Part shown: piece after piece, positions 1 through 7,290 of the stretch
Position numbering within the stretch: the stretch's first letter is position 1
How the letters are laid out: the number at the start of each line of letters is the position of its first letter
Assembly (NCBI GenBank): GCA_049314535.1
Contig: JBMOEX010000042.1
Location: 1 to 17,759, forward strand
Direction of reading: 5' to 3'
Source of the DNA: LMEP-6097 sp049314535
GTDB taxonomy: Bacteria > Cyanobacteriota > Vampirovibrionia > LMEP-6097
DNA length: 17,759 nucleotides
Translations under genes and position numbers: made by a program
The notes under the pieces: generated by a model
What the model was told of the DNA's origin: nothing
What the model saw: only the letters and a program-made list of their open reading frames with translations
Databases searched by the model: none

Positions 1-2
1 GT

Positions 3-686
3 AGAGCCAAAGCTTCTAATTTAAAAGAGACGGCTGCACAACGTGCAGTTTCAAGGCTGACGAGGACGAATGACCGCAGTGTACGGGTAATTTCTAGCGA
101 TGCCGAGGATGCGAGCCATGTAAGTGGCTCATATCCGAGCAAGCGGAAATACAAGCTTGATTTATCAAGCTTACATGAGGATCATGAGGACGATGAAAAC
201 GCAGAAAATGGAGTTGTGCAGCCGTCTCTAAAGCCATCAGCTGAAACTCTTTTACATACTCAGGTATATAGAACTTTCCCTAACGCTAAGTTTATAGCCC
301 ATTTTCATTCATCATCTAGTGCCGTTCTATCTAAAGTTCTTTTAAAGCAAGGAATTAAGGCACTTAAACTAGAGGGATTTGAGCTTTTAAAGGCTCTTTC
401 GGGTGTTTCGACTCATGACCATACTGAAATTTTACCGATCTTCCCTAATAACCAAGACATAGAAGAACTAGCTGATTTAATTCAACCAGTTATTGATAAG
501 CTTGCTAATTCAGAAAAGCCTCTACATGCTTATCTACTAGCGGGACATGGTCTTTATACTTGGGGGAGTACAGTGAGTGAAACGATTAGACATGTAGATG
601 CTCTGAATACTTTAATTGAATCCTATTTACTTGAGATGCAGTTAAATAAAGTCATTCATGAGAAGGAAGAAGCTGTAGAAGTATGA
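3..686 (+). CDS. mtnB: Methylthioribulose-1-phosphate dehydratase, 5'-partial, carrying an in-frame palindromic repeat
   Basis: This is the C-terminal part of the class II aldolase-like zinc enzyme that dehydrates 5-methylthioribulose-1-phosphate in the methionine salvage pathway. The frame is open from base 3, so the true start lies outside the window; a GTG at 216 would give only a headless fragment. Family marks seen are KPSAETLLH, the zinc-binding HxH in IAHFHS, GFELLKAL with the probable catalytic Glu, AGHGLYTWG, and a later His in RHVDAL. Bases 26-229 are an inserted repeat encoding about 68 extra residues (TAAQRAVSRL..., HEDHEDDENAE). Deleting them restores SNLKKPSAETLLH, a normal-looking family sequence, so the insertion lies in the stretch just before the conserved core. 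The stop overlaps the start of mtnD by 4 bp (ATGA), which implies translational coupling. Whether the protein folds with the insert is inference; the intact frame and conserved motifs argue that it is functional. Confidence 0.9.
   Translation, partial: RAKASNLKETAAQRAVSRLTRTNDRSVRVISSDAEDASHVSGSYPSKRKYKLDLSSLHEDHEDDENAENGVVQPSLKPSAETLLHTQVYRTFPNAKFIAHFHSSSSAVLSKVLLKQGIKALKLEGFELLKALSGVSTHDHTEILPIFPNNQDIEELADLIQPVIDKLANSEKPLHAYLLAGHGLYTWGSTVSETIRHVDALNTLIESYLLEMQLNKVIHEKEEAVEV
26..229 (+). repeat. Palindromic repeat element, copy A, inside mtnB
   Basis: The ends are a perfect 16-bp inverted repeat: AGAGACGGCTGCACAA at 26-41 against its reverse complement at 214-229. Inside are the two core blocks shared with copies B and C: roughly 42-84 (CGTGCA, then TCAAGGCTGA, then ACGAATGACCGCAGTGTAC) and 174-215 (CATGAGGATCATGAGGACGA, then GAAAACGCAGAAA, then TGGAGTT). 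Unlike the other copies, the centre holds about 90 extra bases with two hairpins: GAGCCA/TGGCTC (113-118/125-130) and AAGCTTGAT/ATCAAGCTT (153-161/164-172). The element is 204 bp, or 68 codons, and keeps the mtnB frame open. Confidence 0.88.
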
Positions 687-1234
687 CATTATTAAAAATT
701 TTTGATGAAGCCGCAAATCTAATCTGTGAGTCAGAGGATTTAGAATTTATTCAAAATTCTTTAGGCTCTTCGGGAGTATCTATAGAACACTGGGATTCCC
801 CTCCTGTAGAAGATTTTAGTGATGCAGAGGTACTTAAATTTTATGAAAATGAAATCGAAAAGATTAAAAACAATTATGGTTTTAAAGCAGTTGATTTAAT
901 GTCTGTAAATCCTGAACTGGTTCATAGAGAGGATTTCCCAGTCATAAGAAATAAATTTTTAAAAGAGCATACACACGCAGATGATGAGGTTAGGTATTTT
1001 ATTTCTGGTTCAGGTCTCTTTACCATCCATCATTTAGACAGAGTCTATAGCATCCTTTGCTCTGCTGGTGACTTTATTAGAGTTCCAGCTAATACTTGGC
1101 ATTGGTTTGATATGGGTTTGATGCCACAGTTCAAGTGCCTGAGATTCTTTAGTGATGAAAGTGGCTGGATACCTTGTTATCATGAAGAATCGATTTCACA
1201 TCGTTTTGATTTGGACCCAAAATCTTTAGCTTAA
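683..1234 (+). CDS. mtnD: Acireductone dioxygenase
   Basis: This cupin metalloenzyme oxidises the acireductone intermediate of methionine salvage; with Fe(II) it gives the methionine precursor 4-methylthio-2-oxobutyrate plus formate. The protein is 183 aa, close to the usual ARD length. The metal ligands are visible as HTHADDE and a later His: H96, H98, E102 and H140, the same spacing as in the known Klebsiella enzyme. The motif GDFIRVPANTWHWFD is also typical. The ATG overlaps the mtnB stop by 4 bp. A purine-rich GAAGGAAGAA lies about 12 bases upstream, so translation is probably coupled. Cytoplasmic; no oddities. Confidence 0.95.
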   Translation: MTLLKIFDEAANLICESEDLEFIQNSLGSSGVSIEHWDSPPVEDFSDAEVLKFYENEIEKIKNNYGFKAVDLMSVNPELVHREDFPVIRNKFLKEHTHADDEVRYFISGSGLFTIHHLDRVYSILCSAGDFIRVPANTWHWFDMGLMPQFKCLRFFSDESGWIPCYHEESISHRFDLDPKSLA

Positions 1235-1267
1235 ATCAGGAAAATTCCAATACAATAATTTAATACC

Positions 1268-2167
1268 ATGCCTAAAGCCATACTTACTGATATCGAAGGA
1301 ACTATTAGTTCAATTAGCTTTGTTAAAGATGTTCTCTTCCCTTATGCAAGCGAGAGACTAGAAGATTTTATACTAAGTAACTTTGAGCATGATCCATTTT
1401 TACTTTCTATTATTGAAGCTACTTTAGAAGAGCTTAAGCAAGATAAGCTTACTGGGCTTAATTATGACTCTAATCAAGATGATTGCACTGTTGCCGAACG
1501 TGCAAATTCAAGGCTGAGGAGGACGAATGACCGCAGTGTACTGCGGGTACATGAGGATCATGAGGACGACGAAAACGCAGAAATTGGAGTTCCGCAACAG
1601 TGCAATGATGCTATTTTTGAAACACAGGTATATACTGCTATTCAGGCTTTAAAAACTTGGAGTCTGGAAGATAGAAAAATTACCCCCTTAAAAGATTTAC
1701 AGGGATTAATCTGGCAAGAAGGTTTTAGGAAAGGCTTATTTAAGGCACCTTTATACCAAGATGCCCTTGATTTTTTCTTAAATATGAAAGGCAAAGGCTT
1801 GCCGATCTATGTTTATTCATCAGGGTCTATTCAAGCTCAGAGATTGTTTTTTGAATTTTCTGAATTCGGTGATGTTCGTTATTTATTTTCTGGTTTCTAT
1901 GATACTAAGATAGGCTCAAAGAAAGAATCTGCTTCTTACCTGAAAATCGCAAATGATATCAATTTAAATCCGGAAGATATTTTATTTTTAACTGATATTA
2001 AAGATGAATGTAGAGCCAGTGAAGGAGCTGGATTATTAACCATACAAGTAGTGAGGGAATCTTTAAACAGTGATATGAGTCTTGATAGTTCAATTGCGAG
2101 TGGTAGTTCTATTGAAAGAACTAGAAAGGTGATTAGTGATTTCAGCGAATTATCTGAGATACTATAA
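1268..2167 (+). CDS. mtnC: Enolase-phosphatase E1, carrying an in-frame palindromic repeat
   Basis: This HAD-superfamily enzyme performs the enolisation and dephosphorylation of 2,3-diketo-5-methylthiopentyl-1-phosphate, feeding its product to MtnD. HAD motifs seen: DIEGT near the N-terminus (D8 nucleophile, E10), VYSSGS in the middle, and LFLTDIKDE as the acidic motif. DRKITPLKDLQGLIWQEGF is the E1 family signature. At 299 aa it is much longer than the usual 225-260. About 41 residues (CTVAERANSRL ... HEDHEDDENAE ... VPQQC) come from repeat copy B at 1483-1605. Without these 123 bp the frame reads NQDDAIFETQ, and the site lies in the poorly conserved part of the cap region before the DRK..LKxLQG motif. 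The C-terminus also carries a serine-rich tail. It starts 33 bp after mtnD without a clear Shine-Dalgarno site. Confidence 0.93.
   Translation: MPKAILTDIEGTISSISFVKDVLFPYASERLEDFILSNFEHDPFLLSIIEATLEELKQDKLTGLNYDSNQDDCTVAERANSRLRRTNDRSVLRVHEDHEDDENAEIGVPQQCNDAIFETQVYTAIQALKTWSLEDRKITPLKDLQGLIWQEGFRKGLFKAPLYQDALDFFLNMKGKGLPIYVYSSGSIQAQRLFFEFSEFGDVRYLFSGFYDTKIGSKKESASYLKIANDINLNPEDILFLTDIKDECRASEGAGLLTIQVVRESLNSDMSLDSSIASGSSIERTRKVISDFSELSEIL
1483..1605 (+). repeat. Palindromic repeat element, copy B, inside mtnC
   Basis: The terminal inverted repeat spans about 1482-1498 (ATTGCACTGTTGCCGAA) and 1590-1606 (TTCCGCAACAGTGCAAT), 17 bp with one mismatch. The core is nearly identical to copy C (8594-8714) and shares both conserved blocks with copy A (26-229). 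A second, internal hairpin is perfect: CCGCAGT at 1531-1537, loop GT, ACTGCGG at 1540-1546. With boundaries 1483-1605 the insert is 123 bp (41 codons), so the mtnC frame continues through it. It is read in the same frame as copy A, giving a very similar charged peptide. Confidence 0.9.
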
Positions 2168-2211
2168 GAATGTTGTTTAAATCTTGTTTTGATTAGCGAA
2201 GTGGATATTTT

Positions 2212-3843
2212 ATGAAAAAGCCTTATAGGCATATTTTTAATTACTTACCTTCCTATCTCTGGGGTACGGTTTGTCTAATTGCGGTAAATATCTTAGGTGC
2301 TTATATTCCACAGCTAGTTAAGGATTCGGTAGATTTATTGCAAGCTTATTCTAGTGGGGGACTTAACAGTACAGGACTTTCGAGTAAATTAAATTTGATT
2401 CTTCTTTTCATGGGTGGATCAGCGATATTAATGGCTTTTTTAAGAGCTAAATCACGTCATATAATTTTTGGCGTAGGCAGGCAAGTGGAGTTTGATTTAA
2501 AGAAACAGATTTTCAATCACGTACTGCATCTGGAACCTGCTTTTTTTGAAAAGAAAAAGGCTGGGGATTTGATTTCTATTATCAGTAATGATGTTCAGTC
2601 TTTTAGGGCAGTGGCTGGCTTTGCGATACTGAATATTTTAAACAGTGCTATCGCTTTTATAGTCATAGTTCCATTGATGTATAAAACTAATAATATTCTG
2701 ACTATTAGTTTTCTTGCTTTAATCCCAGTCTTAATACTGGGTGTTACTTTATGTAGCCGAAGCATTAAAGCTCACCAAGAGGCTGTGCAGGAGATACTCG
2801 CTAAAATCAGTAATTTTATAGAACAGAATTTAAGTGGGATTCATATTATTAAAACCTTTGGGCAAGAAGCTGCTGAAATAGAGAGGTTTTCACAAGAAAA
2901 TAATGGGCTACTTAAAGAATATCTTCTTTTAATAAGAGCACGAAGTCTTATTAGCCCAGTAATGAAGGTGATTGCGAGCCTTGGCTTTATTTTATTACTT
3001 TGGCTTGGTGGTAAAGCTGTTATAGAAGGGACTTTTAGCTTTGGTGATTTTGCTGCATTTTCTTTATATATTGAAAGATTGATTTGGCCAATCACCATGC
3101 TCGGTTGGCTAATAACAATAGTCTACAGAGTTCAAGTGAGTGCTGAGCGTATTGAGAATATTTTAAATACTGTGCCAAGCATTGCGGACACTGTAGATAC
3201 AGTACACAAGACCACTTTTGACTCTGAGATTAACTTTAAAACTTTAGGGGTGAAGATTCTGAAGGGCAAGAAAATAGCGATTATCGGTGCTATCGGCTCA
3301 GGTAAAAGCCAATTAGGAAAGAAGCTAATGCATTTAAGAGAGCTCGAAGCTGCTGAAATTTTTATAGATGATATAGATCTTAAAAATATTAATCTGGAAG
3401 ACTTACGCAGACTGATAAATATGGTGCCGCAGGAAAATTTTCTGTTCTCTACAAGCATTAAAGAAAATATATCTTATGCTAAAGATCTTAGTGATCTAGA
3501 GATAGAAGCTTTAGCTAAAGCCGTGGGCATACATGATGAAATTATGAGATTCGAAAATGGCTATGAAACTATAGTAGGTGAACGCGGCATAACTCTTTCT
3601 GGCGGGCAGAGACAACGGATTGCGATAGCTAGAGCTCTTGCGATTAATCCAGAAGTACTTATTCTTGATGATTCATTAAGCAGTGTGGATAATGCTATAG
3701 CTTCGACGATTCTTACTAATATTAATAAATTAAGAATGGGCAAGACGACGATATTTATTACGCATAAGCCACAGATAGCTGAGCTTTGTGATGAGGTTTT
3801 TGTTATGGAGAATGGGAAACTTACTCTTAGATTAGGAAAATAG
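2212..3843 (+). CDS. ABC exporter half-transporter with degenerate ATPase site, MdlA/YheI-like
   Basis: This 543-aa protein has an N-terminal exporter-type membrane domain (about residues 1-310) fused to an ATP-binding domain. Walker A is GAIGSGKS at 359-366, the Q-loop is MVPQENF, the signature is a consensus LSGGQ at 462-466, Walker B is LILDDSLSSVD and the H-loop is FITHKP. The catalytic Glu after Walker B is replaced by Asp (D487), as in the degenerate subunit of heterodimeric exporters such as TM287/288 and LmrCD. The start of the nucleotide-binding domain is shortened: about 17 residues fewer than its partner precede Walker A, and the aromatic A-loop region is missing. The likely partner is the second half-transporter at 5560, now separated by a three-gene cassette. 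Substrate unknown (drug, lipid or peptide are possible). The ATG at 2212 is preceded by weak ribosome-binding sequence. Confidence 0.9.
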   Translation: MKKPYRHIFNYLPSYLWGTVCLIAVNILGAYIPQLVKDSVDLLQAYSSGGLNSTGLSSKLNLILLFMGGSAILMAFLRAKSRHIIFGVGRQVEFDLKKQIFNHVLHLEPAFFEKKKAGDLISIISNDVQSFRAVAGFAILNILNSAIAFIVIVPLMYKTNNILTISFLALIPVLILGVTLCSRSIKAHQEAVQEILAKISNFIEQNLSGIHIIKTFGQEAAEIERFSQENNGLLKEYLLLIRARSLISPVMKVIASLGFILLLWLGGKAVIEGTFSFGDFAAFSLYIERLIWPITMLGWLITIVYRVQVSAERIENILNTVPSIADTVDTVHKTTFDSEINFKTLGVKILKGKKIAIIGAIGSGKSQLGKKLMHLRELEAAEIFIDDIDLKNINLEDLRRLINMVPQENFLFSTSIKENISYAKDLSDLEIEALAKAVGIHDEIMRFENGYETIVGERGITLSGGQRQRIAIARALAINPEVLILDDSLSSVDNAIASTILTNINKLRMGKTTIFITHKPQIAELCDEVFVMENGKLTLRLGK

Positions 3844-3877
3844 AAACGATTGTGATTTGCTGTGGCATACTATTACT

Positions 3878-4600
3878 ATGAGCCTTCATGACATTAAGAC
3901 TCCAAAGTATATTACTCCATGTCCCATTGAGGAAGCAGCTTTAGAGCTTCGCTTTCAACCGAATCTTCCAGTTGACATTATTTTGGGTATGGTTTTTAAA
4001 GGTTTAGAAGGTTATTCTAATTTAACGAAATTGCCAATTTTGCAATTACCAGAATTTATAAGAGAGAGCGATCCAAATTTAATCTATAGTCCTTATTACA
4101 AGTTAGAAAAAGATTCTTTTGTTCTGCAAATTGGTCCTAGAATTTTAAGCTTTGTATGTTTGCGAGATTATGTAGGTTGGGAAAATTTTTACGGCGAATT
4201 TACAAGAATTTTGAAAGTATATTCAGATTTAAATATATTTGATCATGTTGAAAAAATAGGATTGAGATATATTGACTTTTTCCCAGAAGTTAATGTATTT
4301 GAAAAAATTAATATTAAATTGAGCTATGATGAAACCATTTTCAGTAAAGGTTCTCGATTCCTCAAGCAAGAATTTACGAAGGATGATTTTAGTGTTGCGA
4401 TTTCTATAAATGATTCGGCAAAGTTTAATGATCAAACTGGCTCTATGATTGACATTGATGTAATGAGTAATAATGTTGCCTCAATGGATGATATAAAGGG
4501 TTCTTTGGAAAAAGCTCATGATTATGAAAAAATATTTTTCTTTTCTTTGCTTGAACAGAATTTTCTCAACAGTCTTAATCCAACTTACGAGAAAGGATAA
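3878..4600 (+). CDS. Probable TIGR04255-family protein of unknown function
   Basis: The 240-aa protein begins MSLHDIKTPKYITPCPIEE and contains AALELRF near the N-terminus, a central GPRILSFVCLRDYVGWENF and then GLRYIDFF. This pattern (Pro-Ile-Glu plus ELRF, then a Tyr-x-x-Trp-x-x-Phe stretch, then RYID/RYIN) matches my memory of the sporadically distributed TIGR04255 family, whose biochemical role is not known. No signal peptide or membrane segment is seen. A TTG at 3857 would add seven residues; I prefer the ATG at 3878, where the family-like sequence begins. It is followed after 5 bp by a 113-aa gene with a clear Shine-Dalgarno site, so the three genes up to 5573 look like one operon. The cassette sits between two halves of one exporter, which suggests acquisition by transfer. 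Family assignment is from memory of motifs, not a search. Confidence 0.65.
   Translation: MSLHDIKTPKYITPCPIEEAALELRFQPNLPVDIILGMVFKGLEGYSNLTKLPILQLPEFIRESDPNLIYSPYYKLEKDSFVLQIGPRILSFVCLRDYVGWENFYGEFTRILKVYSDLNIFDHVEKIGLRYIDFFPEVNVFEKINIKLSYDETIFSKGSRFLKQEFTKDDFSVAISINDSAKFNDQTGSMIDIDVMSNNVASMDDIKGSLEKAHDYEKIFFFSLLEQNFLNSLNPTYEKG
4592..4597 (+). promoter_or_regulatory. Ribosome binding site for the 113-aa gene
   Basis: AAAGGA lies 8 bases before the ATG at 4606 and overlaps the end of the preceding gene. It is notable because many other genes in this window have no recognisable Shine-Dalgarno site. Confidence 0.55.
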
Positions 4601-4605
4601 AAATT

Positions 4606-4947
4606 ATGACAAATTCTTTAATTGATAATAGTAATGATTTTTATAAATCTTGTAACAATAATAAGATATCTGGACCAGTCGCGGCCTTGGCAACTTGCTT
4701 AGCTTTTCAAGGTGTTCTCCTTCCGTCATCTTTAAAAAGCAATCAATCAATTTATTCAAATCATAATTTCAATGAGACTTCTAGATTGATCTCTGAGAAA
4801 AATAATGACGGGACTGGAACTATTAATCTATATTATTTATTCCTAAACTGTTTGATGAATGGTGATTCTACTGCAAAAAATAATTTCACTCATCCGCAAA
4901 AGTATAATGATTTTCTAATTGAAAATTTGGAGGAATTACTTGCTTGA
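4606..4947 (+). CDS. Small hypothetical protein of the TIGR04255 cassette
   Basis: I do not recognise this 113-aa protein. It is rich in Asn and Ser at the N-terminus, has one moderately hydrophobic stretch (GPVAALATCLAFQGVLLP, about residues 23-40) that could be a buried helix or a single membrane segment, and ends in an acidic helix (NDFLIENLEELLA). It begins 5 bp after the TIGR04255-like gene with an AAAGGA ribosome binding site, and its TGA overlaps the TTG start of the next gene by 3 bases. This tight packing is the best evidence that it is real and acts with its neighbours. A role as a small adaptor or antitoxin-like partner is pure speculation. Confidence 0.6.
   Translation: MTNSLIDNSNDFYKSCNNNKISGPVAALATCLAFQGVLLPSSLKSNQSIYSNHNFNETSRLISEKNNDGTGTINLYYLFLNCLMNGDSTAKNNFTHPQKYNDFLIENLEELLA
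4929..4934 (+). promoter_or_regulatory. Ribosome binding site that selects a TTG start
   Basis: GGAGGA is a near-consensus Shine-Dalgarno sequence 9 bases before TTG at 4944. There is no competing ATG at good spacing, so it supports the TTG start of the 209-aa gene. Confidence 0.65.
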
Positions 4948-5573
4948 AAATAGAAGATATTTCTTTATATCTCCCAAAGTATTTAACTCCAAAAACAGAT
5001 AAGCAGTTAAAAGATGAAATTAGAAATTTTTGTCAAGGGGTAAAGAGTCAACAATTTTATGCTAATCAACTACTGGAAGAGCCAGAAATTTTACAAGGTG
5101 ATGTGATTGAAGAAGTGCCAATTTGGAACTACAATGAAGACGCACCTAAATTTCTCAGTGGTAAAATTTTAGTTCTATCAAATGCTTGTGATATAAGCCC
5201 TGAAAACCTCCGCAAATATACTCCAAATTTATTATATAGTCCAATTGTAGATCTTAATCGTTGGGCAGAGGGTTTGAAGCAGAAATTTAAAAATGAGGTT
5301 GTTAATATAGATAATTTAGTAAAGGCTATTAAGAATCAGGAAAACAGTAATTTTTTTTATTTACCAAATTTACAAGGTAAAGAATGTTTTACTCGGCTAG
5401 ATATGATATTTAATATGCCAGTAACAGAACAGCGTTACTTGGAATTATCGAAAAACAAACTTGCTTGTTTAAGTAATTTTGCTTATTTTCTTCTCCAATT
5501 TAAATTATCAATTCATTTCTGTCGCACACAAGGTGATGCTGAACGCAATAATAAAATAAATGAAAGACCTTGA
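4944..5573 (+). CDS. Hypothetical protein with an LSNACDIS motif, third gene of the TIGR04255 cassette
   Basis: This 209-aa soluble protein has a central block LQGDVIEEVPIWNY followed by GKILVLSNACDISPENLR. Similar blocks (GDVI..VP, then VLSNTCDI) occur, as far as I recall, in uncharacterised proteins, some of them beside TIGR04255 genes; I know no name or activity. The conserved Cys-Asp in that motif would be the first residues to consider as functional. The start is TTG, supported by GGAGGA at 4929-4934 and by overlap with the upstream stop. The 3' end overlaps the start of the second ABC half-transporter by 14 bp, which suggests either a precise natural junction or that the original end of this gene was changed on insertion. 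No transmembrane segment is obvious. Confidence 0.65.
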   Translation: MKIEDISLYLPKYLTPKTDKQLKDEIRNFCQGVKSQQFYANQLLEEPEILQGDVIEEVPIWNYNEDAPKFLSGKILVLSNACDISPENLRKYTPNLLYSPIVDLNRWAEGLKQKFKNEVVNIDNLVKAIKNQENSNFFYLPNLQGKECFTRLDMIFNMPVTEQRYLELSKNKLACLSNFAYFLLQFKLSIHFCRTQGDAERNNKINERP

Positions 5574-7257
5574 ACTACTTAAATTAATCGCTGAATTCGC
5601 TAAGCCTTATAGGAAGGTACTTTTACTTTCTTTAATTTTATTACCATTAAGCTCTATCGCTTTTTCTTTACAGCCATATTTAATGCAGAGAGCTATAGAT
5701 GGTCCTCTGAAAGCTGGTAACTATGCTGAATTACAGGTATATATAATTATTTTCCTTGGCGCTATTTTTTTTAATTTCTGTATTCATTTGATGCAAATTT
5801 ATGTCATCAATAGTACTGCTCAGAAAATCATTACAGATATTAGGCTTAAGCTTTTTGATCATTTAGAGAAGTTACCGATGACTTTTTTCGATAAAAATCC
5901 TGTTGGTAGGTCTGTTACAAGGCTTACTAGTGACGTAGAACAGCTTTCTGACAGCTTTGCGGGTGGTATGATTTCCGTAATTATAGACTGTTTAAATATA
6001 ATAACTATTATAGTTTTCATGTTAGTGATTAACTGGAAGCTCTGTCTCTGTATCGTCTCATTTTTAATTCCAGTGGCTTTTTTAGCTAAATATTTTCAAG
6101 ATAGTTTTAGAGAATCTAATCATCTAGCTAGGCAGAAGCTTTCTGTCTTAAACTCTTTTTTACAGCAGAATATAGTCGGTATCTCAGTCGTACAGATGCT
6201 TAACTGTGCTGATAAAAATAAACGAATTTTCGATGCCTCTAACCAAGAGTATTTTAAAGCTAATGATAAGAGCATTTGGGCGGATGCTAATTTTTCTGCG
6301 GGGATTGAGCTGGTGAGTATATTTAGCCTGCTTGCTCTACTTTTTTTAAGTAAAGAGATCCTTCTGAGCCAAGCATTAACTATAGGTGTACTCCTATCTT
6401 TCTTGCAGTATGCTCAGTCCTTATTTGAGCCAGTGCGTAATCTCAGTGATAGATTTACTATCATTCAGTCTGGTTTTACTGCTGCGGAAAGAATAAATGA
6501 GCTATTAAAAGAAACTGGAGCTATCCAAGATAAACAGCAGTCTCTGGAATACTCTCCAGTAGGCTGTTTGACTGAGATTGATAATTCTAAAGAAGCGATC
6601 TTTAAAAGCGAATATTTAATTGAGTTTAATGATGTTTGGTTTCGTTACAGCGATTCAGAAGATAGTCCTTGGATTTTAAAAGGGGTTAGTTTTAAAATTA
6701 AACCTTATGAATTTGTGGCGATAGTAGGAGCCACTGGTTCAGGCAAAAGCAGCATAATTAAACTTTTAACCAGGCTCTATGAGCCGCAGCAAGGTGAAAT
6801 TAAAATTAACGGTCATGATTTAAAAGACATTCCCTCAGCTGATTTAAGAGAATTTATGGGAGTTATACATCAAGATTCATATATATTTGCTGGTGATCTA
6901 CGTTCTAATATAGAACTACGCCGCACAGATATTAATTTAGATAGGGCTAAGCCTTTTCTAGATAGATTAAACATGAATTTAGATACTAAACTTAATGAAA
7001 GAGCCACGAATATATCTTCTGGAGAAGAACAGTTAATTAATTTCGCTAGAGCGGTAGTGAGTGAGCCACAGCTTTTAATATTAGATGAAGCCACAGCGAA
7101 AATAGATCTTAATACAGAAGCCTTTATTCAAGAGGAATTGGAGCATTTTCGTAAAAATAGAACACTGTTAGTGGTAGCTCATAGGCTTGAGACTATTAAA
7201 AATGCAGATAAAGTTATTTTTATTCAGGCTGGGGTCGCGAGTTTGCAGGTTAATTAA
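5560..7257 (+). CDS. ABC exporter half-transporter with catalytic Walker B, MdlB/YheH-like
   Basis: This 565-aa protein has a six-helix exporter membrane domain (about residues 15-310) and an ATP-binding domain. It keeps the A-loop (WFRYSD), Walker A GATGSGKS at 390-397, Q-loop VIHQDSY, Walker B LLILDEA with catalytic E510, and H-loop VVAHRLET. Its signature is degenerate: ISSGEEQ at 485-491 instead of LSGGQ. The gene at 2212 shows the complementary pattern (normal LSGGQ, no catalytic Glu). Together they would build one active and one dead ATPase site, as in heterodimeric exporters of the TM287/288 and LmrCD type. I infer that they form one transporter although 1.7 kb of other genes lies between them. 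The ATG at 5560 overlaps the previous gene and has no clear Shine-Dalgarno site. Substrate unknown. Confidence 0.92.
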   Translation: MKDLELLKLIAEFAKPYRKVLLLSLILLPLSSIAFSLQPYLMQRAIDGPLKAGNYAELQVYIIIFLGAIFFNFCIHLMQIYVINSTAQKIITDIRLKLFDHLEKLPMTFFDKNPVGRSVTRLTSDVEQLSDSFAGGMISVIIDCLNIITIIVFMLVINWKLCLCIVSFLIPVAFLAKYFQDSFRESNHLARQKLSVLNSFLQQNIVGISVVQMLNCADKNKRIFDASNQEYFKANDKSIWADANFSAGIELVSIFSLLALLFLSKEILLSQALTIGVLLSFLQYAQSLFEPVRNLSDRFTIIQSGFTAAERINELLKETGAIQDKQQSLEYSPVGCLTEIDNSKEAIFKSEYLIEFNDVWFRYSDSEDSPWILKGVSFKIKPYEFVAIVGATGSGKSSIIKLLTRLYEPQQGEIKINGHDLKDIPSADLREFMGVIHQDSYIFAGDLRSNIELRRTDINLDRAKPFLDRLNMNLDTKLNERATNISSGEEQLINFARAVVSEPQLLILDEATAKIDLNTEAFIQEELEHFRKNRTLLVVAHRLETIKNADKVIFIQAGVASLQVN

Positions 7258-7290
7258 TCAATTATTTTATTTTTGTAACTTTGTATTTAA

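Noticed and set aside
26..229. Repeat copies as a CRISPR array
   Set aside because: The copies are far apart, of different length, with no regular spacers and no cas genes.
216..686. mtnB starting at GTG 216
   Set aside because: The frame is open upstream to the window edge, and this start falls within the right arm of the repeat, losing the N-terminal part of the enzyme.
1483..1605. Naming the element a Rickettsia palindromic element
   Set aside because: The behaviour is similar, but the sequence is not one I recognise and the gene content does not look rickettsial.
3132..3458. Minus-strand open frames, such as this one and 16299-16616
   Set aside because: They lie opposite well-supported genes and show no motifs or start signals.
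3857..4600. TTG 3857 as start of the TIGR04255-like gene
   Set aside because: No ribosome binding site, and the extra seven residues do not look family-like; ATG at 3878 fits better.
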